From UBA830 sp038146925 (GTDB lineage Bacteria; Pseudomonadota; Alphaproteobacteria; MPNO01; UBA830): a DNA stretch of 64,000 nt. Where the stretch lies: NCBI GenBank assembly GCA_038146925.1, contig JAYQSP010000004.1, forward strand, positions 186,001-250,000. Direction: 5' to 3'. Shown one piece after another: positions 42,818 through 52,083 of this stretch; within the stretch, counting starts at the first letter, position 1; every line of letters starts with the position of its first letter. A program made the position numbers and the translations under genes. The notes beneath the pieces are model-generated. The model had not been told where the DNA came from. It saw nothing but the letters and a program-made list of their open reading frames with translations, and ran no database searches.

Positions 42818-44271
42818 GCCTCACGGCGCGCTTCGGGCGACGGCGCGTTGACCTTCTGGAACTCGTCTTTCCAGTGGAACGGGCGGCAGGCGTCGATGAT
42901 GGCGCGGCTGTTGTAGAGCTTGCCGGCTGCGCGGTCCTCGGGCGAGATCATGGGGTCGAGGGCCGACGACCATGCGTTTTCGATGAAGTTGATGTTCGAG
43001 GCCGGGTCGCAGCGCGTGCAGGCCGCCCAGATCACCTCTTCCAGATTGGTGACGTCCACGTCCTCGTCGACCACGATCACGAAGCGGCCGAGATAGGCGC
43101 CGGCGTGGCACATGGCGGCGATGTGGCCGGCCTGGACCGCGTGGCCGGGATAGCGCTGCTTGATCGCGACCGCCAGGAACAGGCGAGAGCCGCCGACTTC
43201 GTGCGCCCAGACCTCCGTCACGTCCGGCACGCCGGCCTTGGCCATGTTTTCCTTCAGGACGGCGGACCGGCTGATCGCGCGATACCGCGCGTATTCGTAG
43301 GGCAGGCGGATATGCGCCGCGCCCAGCAGGATGGGATCGTTGCGGTGATAGATCGCGGAAATATCGACCCAGGGTTCGGCCTCCATCGCGCCGCCCTGAT
43401 AGCCCAGCCATTCGCCGAACGGGCCTTCGCGCTCCGTGTTGCCGGGATGGATGAAGCCCTCGATGACGACCTCGGAATTGGCCGGGAAAGGCAGGCCCGT
43501 GTGCTTGCCCGTCACGCACTGGATCGGCTTGCCGCGATAGGCGCCCATCATGTCGAGTTCGCTCATGCCTTCCGGTACCTCGGTCGACGAGGTCAGGAAC
43601 GACAGCGGGTCGGTGCCGACGACGATGCAGACCGGCATCGGTTCGCCCTTTGCCATGTATTTGTCGCGGTGGATGCGACCGTGCTTGCCGGGCGAGATGT
43701 ATAGTCCGACGCGCTTTTCGTCGTGGATCATCACGCGGTAGGTGCCGCAGTTGATCCAGCCTGTGTCCGGGTCGCGTGTGATGTTGAAGCAGCCGGTGCC
43801 GATATAGCGCCCGCCGTCATCCGGGTTCCACAGCGGCGCCGGGAACTTGGTGACGTCGATGTCGTCGCCTTCCAGCACGTTTTCGAATACCGGGCCGTCA
43901 TCGACGATTTCGTGCGGCACCGGTTTCATGTTCTTGGTGTGGTCGCTGTAGCCGCGCGACAGTTCCAGCTTGTTGAAACTTTCCGGAAAGCCCAGCGTCA
44001 GGTTCTTGCGCGTGCCGGTGAACCAGTTGATCAGGATGCGGAACCCCGGCGGGCAGCCCTCGACGTCGTCGAACAGCACCGACGGCGTACCTTCGTCATG
44101 GCACATCACCTCGACCACCTGGCCGATATCGGTGTGCCAGTTGGCGCCGGTGACGGTTTTCAGGTCGCCTTTGGCTTCCACGGCGGCAAGCCAGTCGCGG
44201 AGGTCGTCGTATTCCAGGGCGCAGCCGGAATTGGAGGCGGGGACGGCGTATTTATCGGATGTCTCGGTCAT
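42787..44271 (-). CDS. UbiD-family (prenylated-FMN) decarboxylase
   Basis: 494 residues. The UbiD core is seen in NITRDPDTGWINCGTYRVMIHDEKRVGLYISPGKHG (written as the ends NITRDP and SPGKHG), and the catalytic-acid block TEREGPFGEWLGYQG near residue 285 holds the E-R-E pattern. The enzyme reversibly decarboxylates an aromatic or unsaturated acid with prFMN. No UbiX prenyltransferase gene is nearby, so the cofactor comes from elsewhere. Given the many aromatic oxygenases, a phenolic-acid decarboxylase is more likely than ubiquinone synthesis. Confidence 0.92.
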   Translation of the reverse strand: MTETSDKYAVPASNSGCALEYDDLRDWLAAVEAKGDLKTVTGANWHTDIGQVVEVMCHDEGTPSVLFDDVEGCPPGFRILINWFTGTRKNLTLGFPESFNKLELSRGYSDHTKNMKPVPHEIVDDGPVFENVLEGDDIDVTKFPAPLWNPDDGGRYIGTGCFNITRDPDTGWINCGTYRVMIHDEKRVGLYISPGKHGRIHRDKYMAKGEPMPVCIVVGTDPLSFLTSSTEVPEGMSELDMMGAYRGKPIQCVTGKHTGLPFPANSEVVIEGFIHPGNTEREGPFGEWLGYQGGAMEAEPWVDISAIYHRNDPILLGAAHIRLPYEYARYRAISRSAVLKENMAKAGVPDVTEVWAHEVGGSRLFLAVAIKQRYPGHAVQAGHIAAMCHAGAYLGRFVIVVDEDVDVTNLEEVIWAACTRCDPASNINFIENAWSSALDPMISPEDRAAGKLYNSRAIIDACRPFHWKDEFQKVNAPSPEARREAWERWAHLRE

Positions 44272-44347
44272 TGGAATTTCCTAGCACAACGGCGAACGCG
44301 TGTCAGACGTCACGCGGTATAGTACCCTGCTGGGGGAGGATTTCACC

Positions 44348-45271
44348 ATGACCACAGCGCTTTATACCCACGCCAGCTCGCTCCGGCACGATACCGGTCC
44401 CGGCCATCCGGAGCGTATCGCCCGCATCGAGGCGGTCAACGAGGCGCTGGCCGGCGATTCGTGGGCGGCGCTTGTCCGGCACGACGCGCCGCGGGCGACC
44501 GCGGACCAGCTCAAGCGCCTGCATGACGGCGGCTATGTCGATCTCGTCCTCGACAACATCCCGGAAGACGGCTATGCGCGGCTGGATGCAGACACCGTGC
44601 TGTCGCCCGGCACCGGCGACGCCGCGCTGCATGCCGCGGGGGCGATCATCGCGGCGGTCGATGCCGTGGCGGGCGGCGAGGCCGACAACGCATTCTGTGC
44701 CGTTCGCCCGCCGGGGCATCACGCCGAACCGGGTCGCGGCATGGGATTCTGCCTGTTCAACAACGTCGCCATCGGCGCGCTGCATGCCCGCGCCGCGCAT
44801 GGTCTGCAGCGGGTCGCGATCGTCGATTTCGACGTTCATCACGGCAACGGGACCCAGGCAGCGTTCGAGGACGATCCCGACACGCTGTTCGCGTCGTCGC
44901 ATCAGTACCCGCATTATCCGGGTACGGGCGCAACCGCCGAAACCTGCGTCGGCAATGTGTTCAATGCGCCGCTGGACGCCAATTCGGGCGGGGCGGAGTT
45001 TAGGGCGGCCATGGAAGATCGCATCCTGCCCGCAGTCCGCGCGTTCGATCCCGATATCGTCTTTATCTCCGCCGGGTTCGACGCGCATGCCCGCGACCCG
45101 CTGGCTTCCCTGCGGTTCGAGGAAGAGGATTTCGAATGGGCGACCGCGCGGCTGAAGGATATTGCCGGCGAATACGCCGGCGGCCGGCTGGTGTCGACGC
45201 TCGAAGGCGGCTACGACCTCGAAGCGCTGGGCAACAGCGTCCAGGCCCACGTGTCGGCTTTGACCGGCTGA
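44348..45271 (+). CDS. Histone-deacetylase-family zinc amidohydrolase
   Basis: 307 residues from the ATG at 44348, preceded by GGGGGAGG. The class II HDAC-like motifs are in order: RPPGHHAEPGRGMGFC (catalytic His pair), VDFDVHHGNGTQ (zinc Asp/His), SAGFDAHARDPLA (zinc Asp) and EGGYDLEAL. Bacterial members deacetylate polyamines, acetoin-related or protein substrates. It is the first of a rightward series leading into xseB-ispA-dxs, as in many alphaproteobacteria. Confidence 0.94.
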   Translation: MTTALYTHASSLRHDTGPGHPERIARIEAVNEALAGDSWAALVRHDAPRATADQLKRLHDGGYVDLVLDNIPEDGYARLDADTVLSPGTGDAALHAAGAIIAAVDAVAGGEADNAFCAVRPPGHHAEPGRGMGFCLFNNVAIGALHARAAHGLQRVAIVDFDVHHGNGTQAAFEDDPDTLFASSHQYPHYPGTGATAETCVGNVFNAPLDANSGGAEFRAAMEDRILPAVRAFDPDIVFISAGFDAHARDPLASLRFEEEDFEWATARLKDIAGEYAGGRLVSTLEGGYDLEALGNSVQAHVSALTG

Positions 45272-45352
45272 TCGCGCGCGGTTGATTCGGGCGACGGGTT
45301 GCCCTAAGCCCTTCGCAATCCTACTCTTTATGCGGATAAGCAGGGGTGAACT

Positions 45353-45604
45353 ATGGCTGACGGTGGCAAACCGGCGGATGTGGCCAAGATGTCGTTCGAG
45401 GACGCGCTCGAGGAACTCGAGGAAATCGTGCGCACGCTCGAAGGCGGCAAGGGCAGGCTCGAAGAGGCGATCGGCGCCTATGAGCGCGGCGCGAAGCTCA
45501 AGGCCCATTGCGAGAAAAAGCTGAAAGAAGCGCAGGCCAAGGTGGAGAAAATTTCGCTTGGCGCCGATGGAGAGGCTGCCGTGGAGCCCGGGAACATTGA
45601 ATGA
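45353..45604 (+). CDS. xseB: Exodeoxyribonuclease VII small subunit
   Basis: 83 residues, typical size. The characteristic helical core is SFEDALEELEEIVRTLEGGKGRLEEAIGAYERG (residues 14-46; key L-E-x-I-V and L-E-x-A-x-x-x-Y-E-R-G). It pairs with XseA, not in this window, to degrade single-stranded DNA. Its end overlaps the start of ispA. Confidence 0.95.
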   Translation: MADGGKPADVAKMSFEDALEELEEIVRTLEGGKGRLEEAIGAYERGAKLKAHCEKKLKEAQAKVEKISLGADGEAAVEPGNIE

Positions 45605-46502
45605 CGTCATATCCATCACGCCCGTGAAGGAGGCGCTCGCCGAATTCGGCGCCGTCATGACGGCGTCGCTGGACAGGCTGCTGCCGCACCCCGCCGGGCC
45701 CGAAGCCAGGCTGTTCGAGGCAATGCGCTACGCCGCTCTAGCGAACGGCAAGTTTTTGCGGCCGTATCTGGTGCGTACCTCGGCGCTGATGTTCGGCGTC
45801 CCGGAAGCGCAGTATCTGCGGGCAGGTGCTGCGGTCGAGATGGTCCATACCTATTCGCTGATCCATGATGATCTGCCGGCCATGGACGACGATGACATGC
45901 GGCGCGGCCGGCCGTCCTGTCACAAGGCCTTCGACGAAGCGACCGCGATCCTCGCGGGCGATGCGCTGCTGACGCTGTCTTTCGAGGTGCTCGCCGGGGC
46001 GGAAACGCATGAGGATCCCCAGGTCCGCAGCGATCTGGTCACGGCGCTGGCAATGCGGTCCGGCGGCGCCGGGATGGTCGGCGGCCAGGTGATCGATCTG
46101 GAGAGCGAACATGCGGATGTCGATGCCGATCTGATCGCCCGGCTGGAGACCATGAAGACCGGCGCGCTTATCGCGTTTTCGACCGCCGCCGGCGGGATGC
46201 TGGGATCGGCCGGGGCCGATGCCGTTAAGACGCTGGAAACATTCGGTTTTGAGCTAGGCCTCGCGTTCCAGATTACCGACGATTTACTTGACGTCGAAGG
46301 CGATGAGGACGATGTCGGCAAGAAGGTTGGCAAGGATGCCGAAGCCGGGAAGGCGACGTTCGTGTCAGCGCTCGGCGTCGATGGCGCGCGGCGCGAGGCC
46401 CGTCAGGTGACGGATCGCGCCCTGTCGCGTCTGGATACGTTCGGCGCGCGGGCGGACGAGTTGCGCTCGGCGGCGCAATTCGTGCTGGCCAGAAAGAACT
46501 GA
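45597..46502 (+). CDS. ispA: Farnesyl/geranyl diphosphate synthase
   Basis: 301 residues from a TTG at 45597, chosen because it gives the usual IspA N-terminal length and an 8-base overlap with xseB; ATGs at 45567 and 45558 are possible. The first Asp-rich motif is HDDLPAMDDDDMRRG and the second DDLLDVEGDEDDVGKKVGKD. It condenses IPP with allylic diphosphates, using the products of the DXS pathway encoded next. Confidence 0.95.
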   Translation: MNDVISITPVKEALAEFGAVMTASLDRLLPHPAGPEARLFEAMRYAALANGKFLRPYLVRTSALMFGVPEAQYLRAGAAVEMVHTYSLIHDDLPAMDDDDMRRGRPSCHKAFDEATAILAGDALLTLSFEVLAGAETHEDPQVRSDLVTALAMRSGGAGMVGGQVIDLESEHADVDADLIARLETMKTGALIAFSTAAGGMLGSAGADAVKTLETFGFELGLAFQITDDLLDVEGDEDDVGKKVGKDAEAGKATFVSALGVDGARREARQVTDRALSRLDTFGARADELRSAAQFVLARKN

Positions 46503-46553
46503 ACCGGGATATCCGCCCGGTGCACAGGAACTAAACAGACTCAGGGGAACCTA

Positions 46554-48476
46554 ATGGCGCCGCAGACGCCGCTTCTCGATCAGATTAACTCTCCCAGCGA
46601 CCTGAAGAAATTCAACCCCGATCAGCTGCAGCAGATCGCGGACGAATTACGGGCGGAGACCATCGACGCCGTGTCGGTGACAGGCGGTCATCTCGGCGCC
46701 GGTCTCGGCGTGGTCGAACTCACGGTCGCGCTGCATTACCTGTTCGACACGCCGGACGACAAGATCGTCTGGGATGTTGGCCATCAGGTCTATCCGCACA
46801 AGATACTTACCGGCAGGCGCGACCGCATTCGCACACTGCGCCAGGGCGGCGGTCTCTCCGGGTTCACCAAGCGGACGGAAAGCGAATACGATCCGTTCGG
46901 CGCGGCGCACGCGTCCACGTCGATCTCGGCGGCACTCGGTTTTGCCGTCGGCAGCGATCTTCAGGAAACCGGCAACCGCGCCATCGCCGTCATCGGCGAC
47001 GGTGCGATGACCGGCGGCATGGCCTACGAAGCGCTGAACAATGCCGGCGCGATGGACAACAAGCTGATCGTCATCCTGAACGACAACGACATGTCGATCG
47101 CGCCGCCCGTCGGCGCGCTGTCGGCCTATCTGTCCCGCCTGATCTCGTCGAAATCCTACCGGTCGCTGCGCGATATCGGTTTGCACATGTCGGAAAAATT
47201 TCCGCGCCCGATGAAAAAAGCGGCCAAGCGCGCCGAGGAATACGCGCGCGGCATGCTGACCGGCGGCACCCTGTTCGAGGAGCTCGGTTTCTATTACGTC
47301 GGCCCCATCGACGGCCACAATATGGAGCATCTGATCCCGGTCCTCAAAAACGTCCGCGACGACAAGGCGGAAGGGCCGGTGCTGATCCACGTGGTGACGC
47401 AGAAGGGCAAGGGATACGATCCGGCCGAGCAGTCGGCGGACAAGTATCACGGCGTCGGCAAGTTCAACGTGGTCACCGGCGCGCTCGACAAGGGCAAGGC
47501 GAACGCGCCCAGCTACACCAAGGTCTATGCCGAAAGCCTGATCAGGGAAGCCCGTGACGACGACAAGATCGTCGCCATCACGGCGGCGATGCCGTCGGGC
47601 ACCGGTATCGATTTATTCGAAAAGGAATTTCCCGACCGCACCTTCGACGTCGGTCTCGCCGAACAGCATGCGGTGACGTTCGCCGCCGGACTGGCGGCCG
47701 ACGGCATGAAGCCGTTCGCGACGATCTATTCGACGTTCCTGCAGCGCGCCTTCGACCAGATCGTGCATGACGTCGCGCTGCAGAACCTGCCCGTCAGGTT
47801 CGCCATGGACCGCGCCGGCTATGTCGGCGCCGACGGCCAGACCCATTGCGGCGCCTACGATATCGCCTATCTGGCCTGTCTGCCGAACATGATCGTCATG
47901 GCCCCGTCTGACGAGGCGGAGCTGGTTCATATGGTGGCCACCGCCGCCGATATCGACCAGGCGCCCTGCGCGTTCCGTTATCCGCGCGGTGAAGGCGTCG
48001 GCGTCGATATGCCGGAACGCGGCGAAATACTGCCCATCGGCAAGGGCCGCATTCTGCGCGAAGGCACCAAGATCGCGCTGCTGTCCTACGGCACGCGGCT
48101 GCAGGACTGTCTCGACGCTGCCGAGGAGCTGACCGTGCACGGATTGTCCACCACGGTCGCCGACGCGCGTTTCGCCAAACCGCTGGACGAAGACCTTGTC
48201 AAACGTCTGGCGGCGGAACACGAAGTTCTGGTCACCATCGAAGAAGGTTCCGTCGGCGGGTTCGGCTCGCAGGTGGCCCAGTTTCTCGCCATGGACGGCG
48301 TGTTCGATGCAGGTCTGAAGTTCCGCCCGATGGTCATGCCGGATGTTTTTCTCGACCAGGATTCGCCGCGCCGGCAGATCGAAATCGCCGGTCTCGCCAA
48401 TACCGATATCGTCGCGACCGCCATGGCCGCGCTGGGCGTGGACGCCGCATCGACATCTGCCGGCGGGAGGGCCTGA
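46554..48476 (+). CDS. dxs: 1-deoxy-D-xylulose-5-phosphate synthase
   Basis: 640 residues, full length. Thiamine-diphosphate binding shows in GDGAMTGGMAYEALNNAG near residue 150. The N-terminal GGHLGAGLGVVELTVALHY and the transketolase-type AEQHAVTFAAGLA and C-terminal VTIEEGSVGGFGSQV are family marks. It makes DXP from pyruvate and glyceraldehyde-3-phosphate, the first step of the MEP isoprenoid pathway. The start has GGGGAA upstream. Its stop is immediately followed by tlyA. Confidence 0.97.
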   Translation: MAPQTPLLDQINSPSDLKKFNPDQLQQIADELRAETIDAVSVTGGHLGAGLGVVELTVALHYLFDTPDDKIVWDVGHQVYPHKILTGRRDRIRTLRQGGGLSGFTKRTESEYDPFGAAHASTSISAALGFAVGSDLQETGNRAIAVIGDGAMTGGMAYEALNNAGAMDNKLIVILNDNDMSIAPPVGALSAYLSRLISSKSYRSLRDIGLHMSEKFPRPMKKAAKRAEEYARGMLTGGTLFEELGFYYVGPIDGHNMEHLIPVLKNVRDDKAEGPVLIHVVTQKGKGYDPAEQSADKYHGVGKFNVVTGALDKGKANAPSYTKVYAESLIREARDDDKIVAITAAMPSGTGIDLFEKEFPDRTFDVGLAEQHAVTFAAGLAADGMKPFATIYSTFLQRAFDQIVHDVALQNLPVRFAMDRAGYVGADGQTHCGAYDIAYLACLPNMIVMAPSDEAELVHMVATAADIDQAPCAFRYPRGEGVGVDMPERGEILPIGKGRILREGTKIALLSYGTRLQDCLDAAEELTVHGLSTTVADARFAKPLDEDLVKRLAAEHEVLVTIEEGSVGGFGSQVAQFLAMDGVFDAGLKFRPMVMPDVFLDQDSPRRQIEIAGLANTDIVATAMAALGVDAASTSAGGRA

Positions 48477-48479
48477 CCC

Positions 48480-49223
48480 ACGGCCAGGCGCGCGCGGCCC
48501 GATGACCTGCTCGTCGAACGCGGGCTGGCGGAGGACGCCAGGCAGGCGCAGGCCCTGATCCTGTCGGGCAAGGTGTTTTCCGGCGACCGGCGGATCGACA
48601 AGCCGGGCACGCCCGTGTCGGCGGAAATCCCCATCGAAGTCCGTGGCGCCGATCACCCCTGGGTGTCGCGCGGCGGTCTGAAACTCGATCATGCGCTCGA
48701 CCGTTTCGGTATCGACGTGACCGGCACGACGGCCATCGATGTGGGGTCGTCCACCGGCGGTTTCACGGACGTGCTGCTCGCCCATGGCGCAACGCATGTC
48801 TACGCAGTGGATGTCGGCTACGGGCAATTGCACTGGAAACTGCGCCAGGACGCGCGGGTCACGGTTCTCGAACGGCAGAACGCGCGGCATCTGACGACGG
48901 AGCATGTCCCCGCGCCGGTCGGCGTCATCGTGTGCGACGCCAGCTTCACCCGGCTGCAATCCGTGCTCCGCGTGCCCATGGGCTTCGCCGCCCCCGGCGC
49001 GCATCTGATCGCGCTGATCAAGCCGCAGTTCGAGGTCGCCAAAGCCGAGGTCGGTGACGGGGGCATCGTGCGCGATCCGGCGCTGCACCGCGCGGTGTGC
49101 GACAACACGGAAAACTGGCTCTCCGGCCTGCCCGGGTGGACCGTACTGGGGATCGAGGAAAGCCCGGTCAGGGGCGCGCAGGGCAACGTCGAATTCCTGA
49201 TCGCCGCCCGGTTCGACGGCTGA
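48480..49223 (+). CDS. tlyA: TlyA-family rRNA methyltransferase with apparent ACG start
   Basis: The frame is homologous from its beginning: T/M-ARRARPDDLLVERGLAE is a normal TlyA N-terminus leading into the S4 RNA-binding domain (QAQALILSGKVF). The methyltransferase domain has DVGSSTGGFTDVLLAHGA and LIKPQFE. No ATG, GTG or TTG precedes the S4 domain after the dxs stop; the only codon in place is ACG at 48480, nine bases after GGGAGG. A GTG at 48573 would remove most of the S4 domain. The protein would be 247 residues, normal for the family. It 2'-O-methylates rRNA. Confidence 0.85.
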   Translation, partial: TARRARPDDLLVERGLAEDARQAQALILSGKVFSGDRRIDKPGTPVSAEIPIEVRGADHPWVSRGGLKLDHALDRFGIDVTGTTAIDVGSSTGGFTDVLLAHGATHVYAVDVGYGQLHWKLRQDARVTVLERQNARHLTTEHVPAPVGVIVCDASFTRLQSVLRVPMGFAAPGAHLIALIKPQFEVAKAEVGDGGIVRDPALHRAVCDNTENWLSGLPGWTVLGIEESPVRGAQGNVEFLIAARFDG

Positions 49224-50470
49224 TGGACATCCGCATCGACAGCATCGGCGCGCGCGGCGACGGCATCGCGAAGACGCCGGACGGTCCGGTTTTCGTCCCC
49301 GACGCCCTGCCGGGGGAGTTGGCGCGCATTGGCAGGACCAAATCGCGCGGCGACGGTTTGCGCGCCTTCACGCGGCAAATCGTCGAACCGTCGTCCGACC
49401 GGATATCGCCCGTTTGCCCTCATTTCGGCGCCTGCGGCGGCTGCGTCGCCCAGCATATGAACGCCCAGCTGTATCTGGACTGGAAACGCGGCCTTGTGGA
49501 GACGGCGTTAAGCCGGGCAGGGGTGGACGCGGAGGTGTTGCCGCCCGTCAGCGTGCCGCCGGGCACCCGGCGTCGGGTCCGGATGGCCTTTCGCGATATT
49601 CAGCAGGGCGTCGTGACCGGGTTCCGGGAAGGGCAATCGGATCGTATTGTCGATCTCGCCGACTGCCCCGTCGCGACCCCCGGGATTGCCCAATTTCTGC
49701 CCGCCTTGCGGGGCTTTCTTAACCGGTTCGGCAAGCAGGGCGAAGTCGCCGTCACCGACACCGAGGCCGGGCTGGATGTCGTGGTGTTCGCCAAGGGCGA
49801 ACCGGATCTCGATCTCAGGCTGGATGCGCCGCAGATCTGTGCGGATGCCGGCATCTGCCGGCTTTCCTGGTCCGACGGCGACGACGCGCCGGAACCGATC
49901 CTGGTCGCCGCCGACTCCGTCGTTCGCTTCGGCGATGCGGCGGTATCGATCCCGCCCGACAGTTTTGTGCAACCGACCGCCGCGGGGGAGGCCGCGCTGC
50001 GGAATTACGCGATGGACGCGGTTGCGGACTGCGCGGCGGTCGCCGATCTCTACGCCGGATGCGGGGCCTTTGCGCTGCCGGTCGCCGCGTCGGGGAAATC
50101 CGTTCATGCGGTAGAGGCGGTGCCGGCACAAACCGCCGCCATTCTGGCCGCGGGCGGTCACCGCGGCGTCACGGTGGAGACGCGCGATCTGGTGCGCCAG
50201 CCGCTGCGTGCCGCCGAGCTGAAGCGCTTCGACGCGGTGATCCTCGACCCGCCGCGCGCCGGTGCCGCGCCTCAGATCGAACAGCTGGCCGCAGCCCGTG
50301 TCCCCCTGGTTGTATACGTATCCTGCAATCCGGCCACCTTTGCCCGCGATGCCCGGGTTCTGATCGACGGCGGATACGGGATCGGACCGGTGCAGCCGTT
50401 CGACCAGTTCCTGTGGTCGCACCATGTAGAACTTGCCGCTCAGTTTCGAGCCGGACGGGATTCCGCCTGA
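49223..50470 (+). CDS. TrmA/RlmD-family RNA (uracil-5-)-methyltransferase
   Basis: 415 residues; the ATG overlaps the tlyA stop (TGATG). The [4Fe-4S] ligands are in CPHFGACGGCVAQH near residues 65-75. The SAM-binding motif is DLYAGCGAFALPVA. The catalytic block is LDPPRAGA followed by the nucleophile Cys in VVYVSCNPATFARD. It methylates a uridine in rRNA or tRNA; RlmCD-like is likely but the target base is not certain. A TRAM domain is short or absent. Confidence 0.93.
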   Translation: MDIRIDSIGARGDGIAKTPDGPVFVPDALPGELARIGRTKSRGDGLRAFTRQIVEPSSDRISPVCPHFGACGGCVAQHMNAQLYLDWKRGLVETALSRAGVDAEVLPPVSVPPGTRRRVRMAFRDIQQGVVTGFREGQSDRIVDLADCPVATPGIAQFLPALRGFLNRFGKQGEVAVTDTEAGLDVVVFAKGEPDLDLRLDAPQICADAGICRLSWSDGDDAPEPILVAADSVVRFGDAAVSIPPDSFVQPTAAGEAALRNYAMDAVADCAAVADLYAGCGAFALPVAASGKSVHAVEAVPAQTAAILAAGGHRGVTVETRDLVRQPLRAAELKRFDAVILDPPRAGAAPQIEQLAAARVPLVVYVSCNPATFARDARVLIDGGYGIGPVQPFDQFLWSHHVELAAQFRAGRDSA

Positions 50471-50556
50471 GGCGAAAATGTTCTAGATATGCGTGCGATT
50501 AAACACCCGACAAGACTCTACGGTTAAAACCGGGTCGAACTATCGAGGAAAATTCT

Positions 50557-50850
50557 GTGTCGAAACCCTTCATCCTGGCCGCTGCTCTGGCCGCTACCCT
50601 GGGCATGACCGCCCCCGCCGCCGCCAAAGACGCCCGGACCGATACGGTGCATCTGTCGGATATAAAGAAACACTGCCATTCTCTGGTCCTGCAGTTTTCC
50701 GGTGAGAACGTGACCGACCCCAACGCGATTTCATCCAGCAAGGAGGGCGAAAAAAACTGCGCCAGCTACGATCCCGGCACCGTGATCCTCGGTCTGTCGC
50801 AGATGCAGCACGCGCTGAAGCTGATCGGCATCGTGCCGCTCAGCAGGTAG
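50557..50850 (+). CDS. Small secreted protein of unknown function
   Basis: 97 residues from a GTG with GAGGAA upstream. An N-terminal signal peptide is clear (FILAAALAATLGMTAPAAAKD, cleavage after AAA near residue 23). The mature 74 residues contain two cysteines (HCHS and KNCAS) that could form a disulfide. No family recognised. It stands alone between the rRNA methyltransferase and the convergent aroC. Confidence 0.75.
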   Translation: MSKPFILAAALAATLGMTAPAAAKDARTDTVHLSDIKKHCHSLVLQFSGENVTDPNAISSSKEGEKNCASYDPGTVILGLSQMQHALKLIGIVPLSR

Positions 50851-50882
50851 CTCCTGGAATTTTCTGGCGGCCGGATTCCGCG

Positions 50883-51953
50883 TTATCCCGCCTGCGCCCG
50901 GTCCCGCAGCAGGTGGTCGGCCAGCACGCAGGCCATCATGGCTTCGCCGACCGGCACGCCGCGGATGCCGACGCAGGGGTCGTGCCGGCCTTTGGTCGCG
51001 ATCTCGGTATTCCTGCCCTGGCGGGTGACGGTTTTGCGCGGCGTCAGGATCGAACTGGTCGGCTTGACCGCGAAGCGGACGACCACATCCTGCCCGGTGG
51101 AGATGCCGCCCAGCACGCCGCCCGCGGCATTGGACTGGAATTCGACGTCCTTGCTTTTCATCCGCATTTCGTCGGCATTGTCTTCGCCCGACAGCGCGGC
51201 GGCGCCGAAACCGGCGCCGATTTCCACGCCCTTGACCGCGTTGATGCTCATCATCGCGGCGGCGAGGTCCGCGTCGAGCTTGCCGTAAATCGGCGCGCCG
51301 AGACCGGCCGGCACGCCGGAGGCCACGACTTCGATCACCGCGCCGACGGACGAGCCCTGCTTGCGCACGGCGTCGAGATAGGTTTCCCATTCTTTTGCGG
51401 CCGCCGCGTCCGGACACCAGAACGGGTTCTTTGCTACATTGGCCCAACGCCACCTGTCGCGGTCGATTTCCATCTCGCCCATCTGCACCATGGCGCCGCG
51501 GATCCTGATCCCGCTACCCAGGATTTTCCGCGCCACCGCGCCCGCCGCCACCCGGCAGGCGGTTTCCCGCGCCGACGACCGGCCGCCGCCGCGATAGTCG
51601 CGGATGCCGTATTTTTTCCAATAGGTGTAATCCGCATGGCCGGGGCGGAACTTGTCCTTGATGTTGCTGTAATCCTTCGATCGCGCATCCTGGTTGCGGA
51701 TCATCAGGCTGAGCGCGGTGCCGGTGGTCTTGCCCTCGAACACGCCCGACATGATTTCGACCGTGTCAGGTTCCTTGCGCTGGGTCACGAAGCGGGACGA
51801 GCCCGGCTTGCGCTTGTCCAGCCATGTCTGGATGTCGGCTTCGCCCAGCTTCAGCCCGGGCGGCACGCCGTCCAGCACGCAGCCGATGGCCGGGCCGTGG
51901 CTTTCGCCCCACGTGGTGACGCGGAACAGATGCCCGAAGCTGTTATCGGTCAT
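50883..51953 (-). CDS. aroC: Chorismate synthase
   Basis: 356 residues. Signatures are GESHGPAIGCVLDGVPPG near residue 17, the FMN/NADPH-binding R-P-G-H-A-D segment (KFRPGHADYTYWKKYG), GGGRSSARETACRVAAGA and GGVLGGISTGQDV. It converts EPSP to chorismate with reduced FMN. The start MTDNSFGHLFRVTTWGESHG is as in alphaproteobacterial relatives. It lies upstream of a large palindrome and downstream of fabI on the same strand. Confidence 0.97.
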   Translation of the reverse strand: MTDNSFGHLFRVTTWGESHGPAIGCVLDGVPPGLKLGEADIQTWLDKRKPGSSRFVTQRKEPDTVEIMSGVFEGKTTGTALSLMIRNQDARSKDYSNIKDKFRPGHADYTYWKKYGIRDYRGGGRSSARETACRVAAGAVARKILGSGIRIRGAMVQMGEMEIDRDRWRWANVAKNPFWCPDAAAAKEWETYLDAVRKQGSSVGAVIEVVASGVPAGLGAPIYGKLDADLAAAMMSINAVKGVEIGAGFGAAALSGEDNADEMRMKSKDVEFQSNAAGGVLGGISTGQDVVVRFAVKPTSSILTPRKTVTRQGRNTEIATKGRHDPCVGIRGVPVGEAMMACVLADHLLRDRAQAG

Positions 51954-51990
51954 TGGGTGGGCCCGCTTGTTCCACGCGTGGCGGCGCCAG

Positions 51991-52052
51991 CCCGCTCCCC
52001 CTCCCGGCCACCCACGGGATGATCCTTATGGGTGGCCGGGAGGGGGAGTGGG
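51991..52052. repeat. Large inverted repeat between fabI and aroC
   Basis: Arms of 24 bases at 51991-52014 and 52029-52052 (CCCGCTCCCCCTCCCGGCCACCCA against its complement) match except at one pair, with a 14-base centre. It could terminate fabI transcription or be a dispersed repeat; no second copy is in the window. Confidence 0.6.
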
Positions 52053-52083
52053 CCGGTGCGACAACTGCATAGGCAGATCATCA

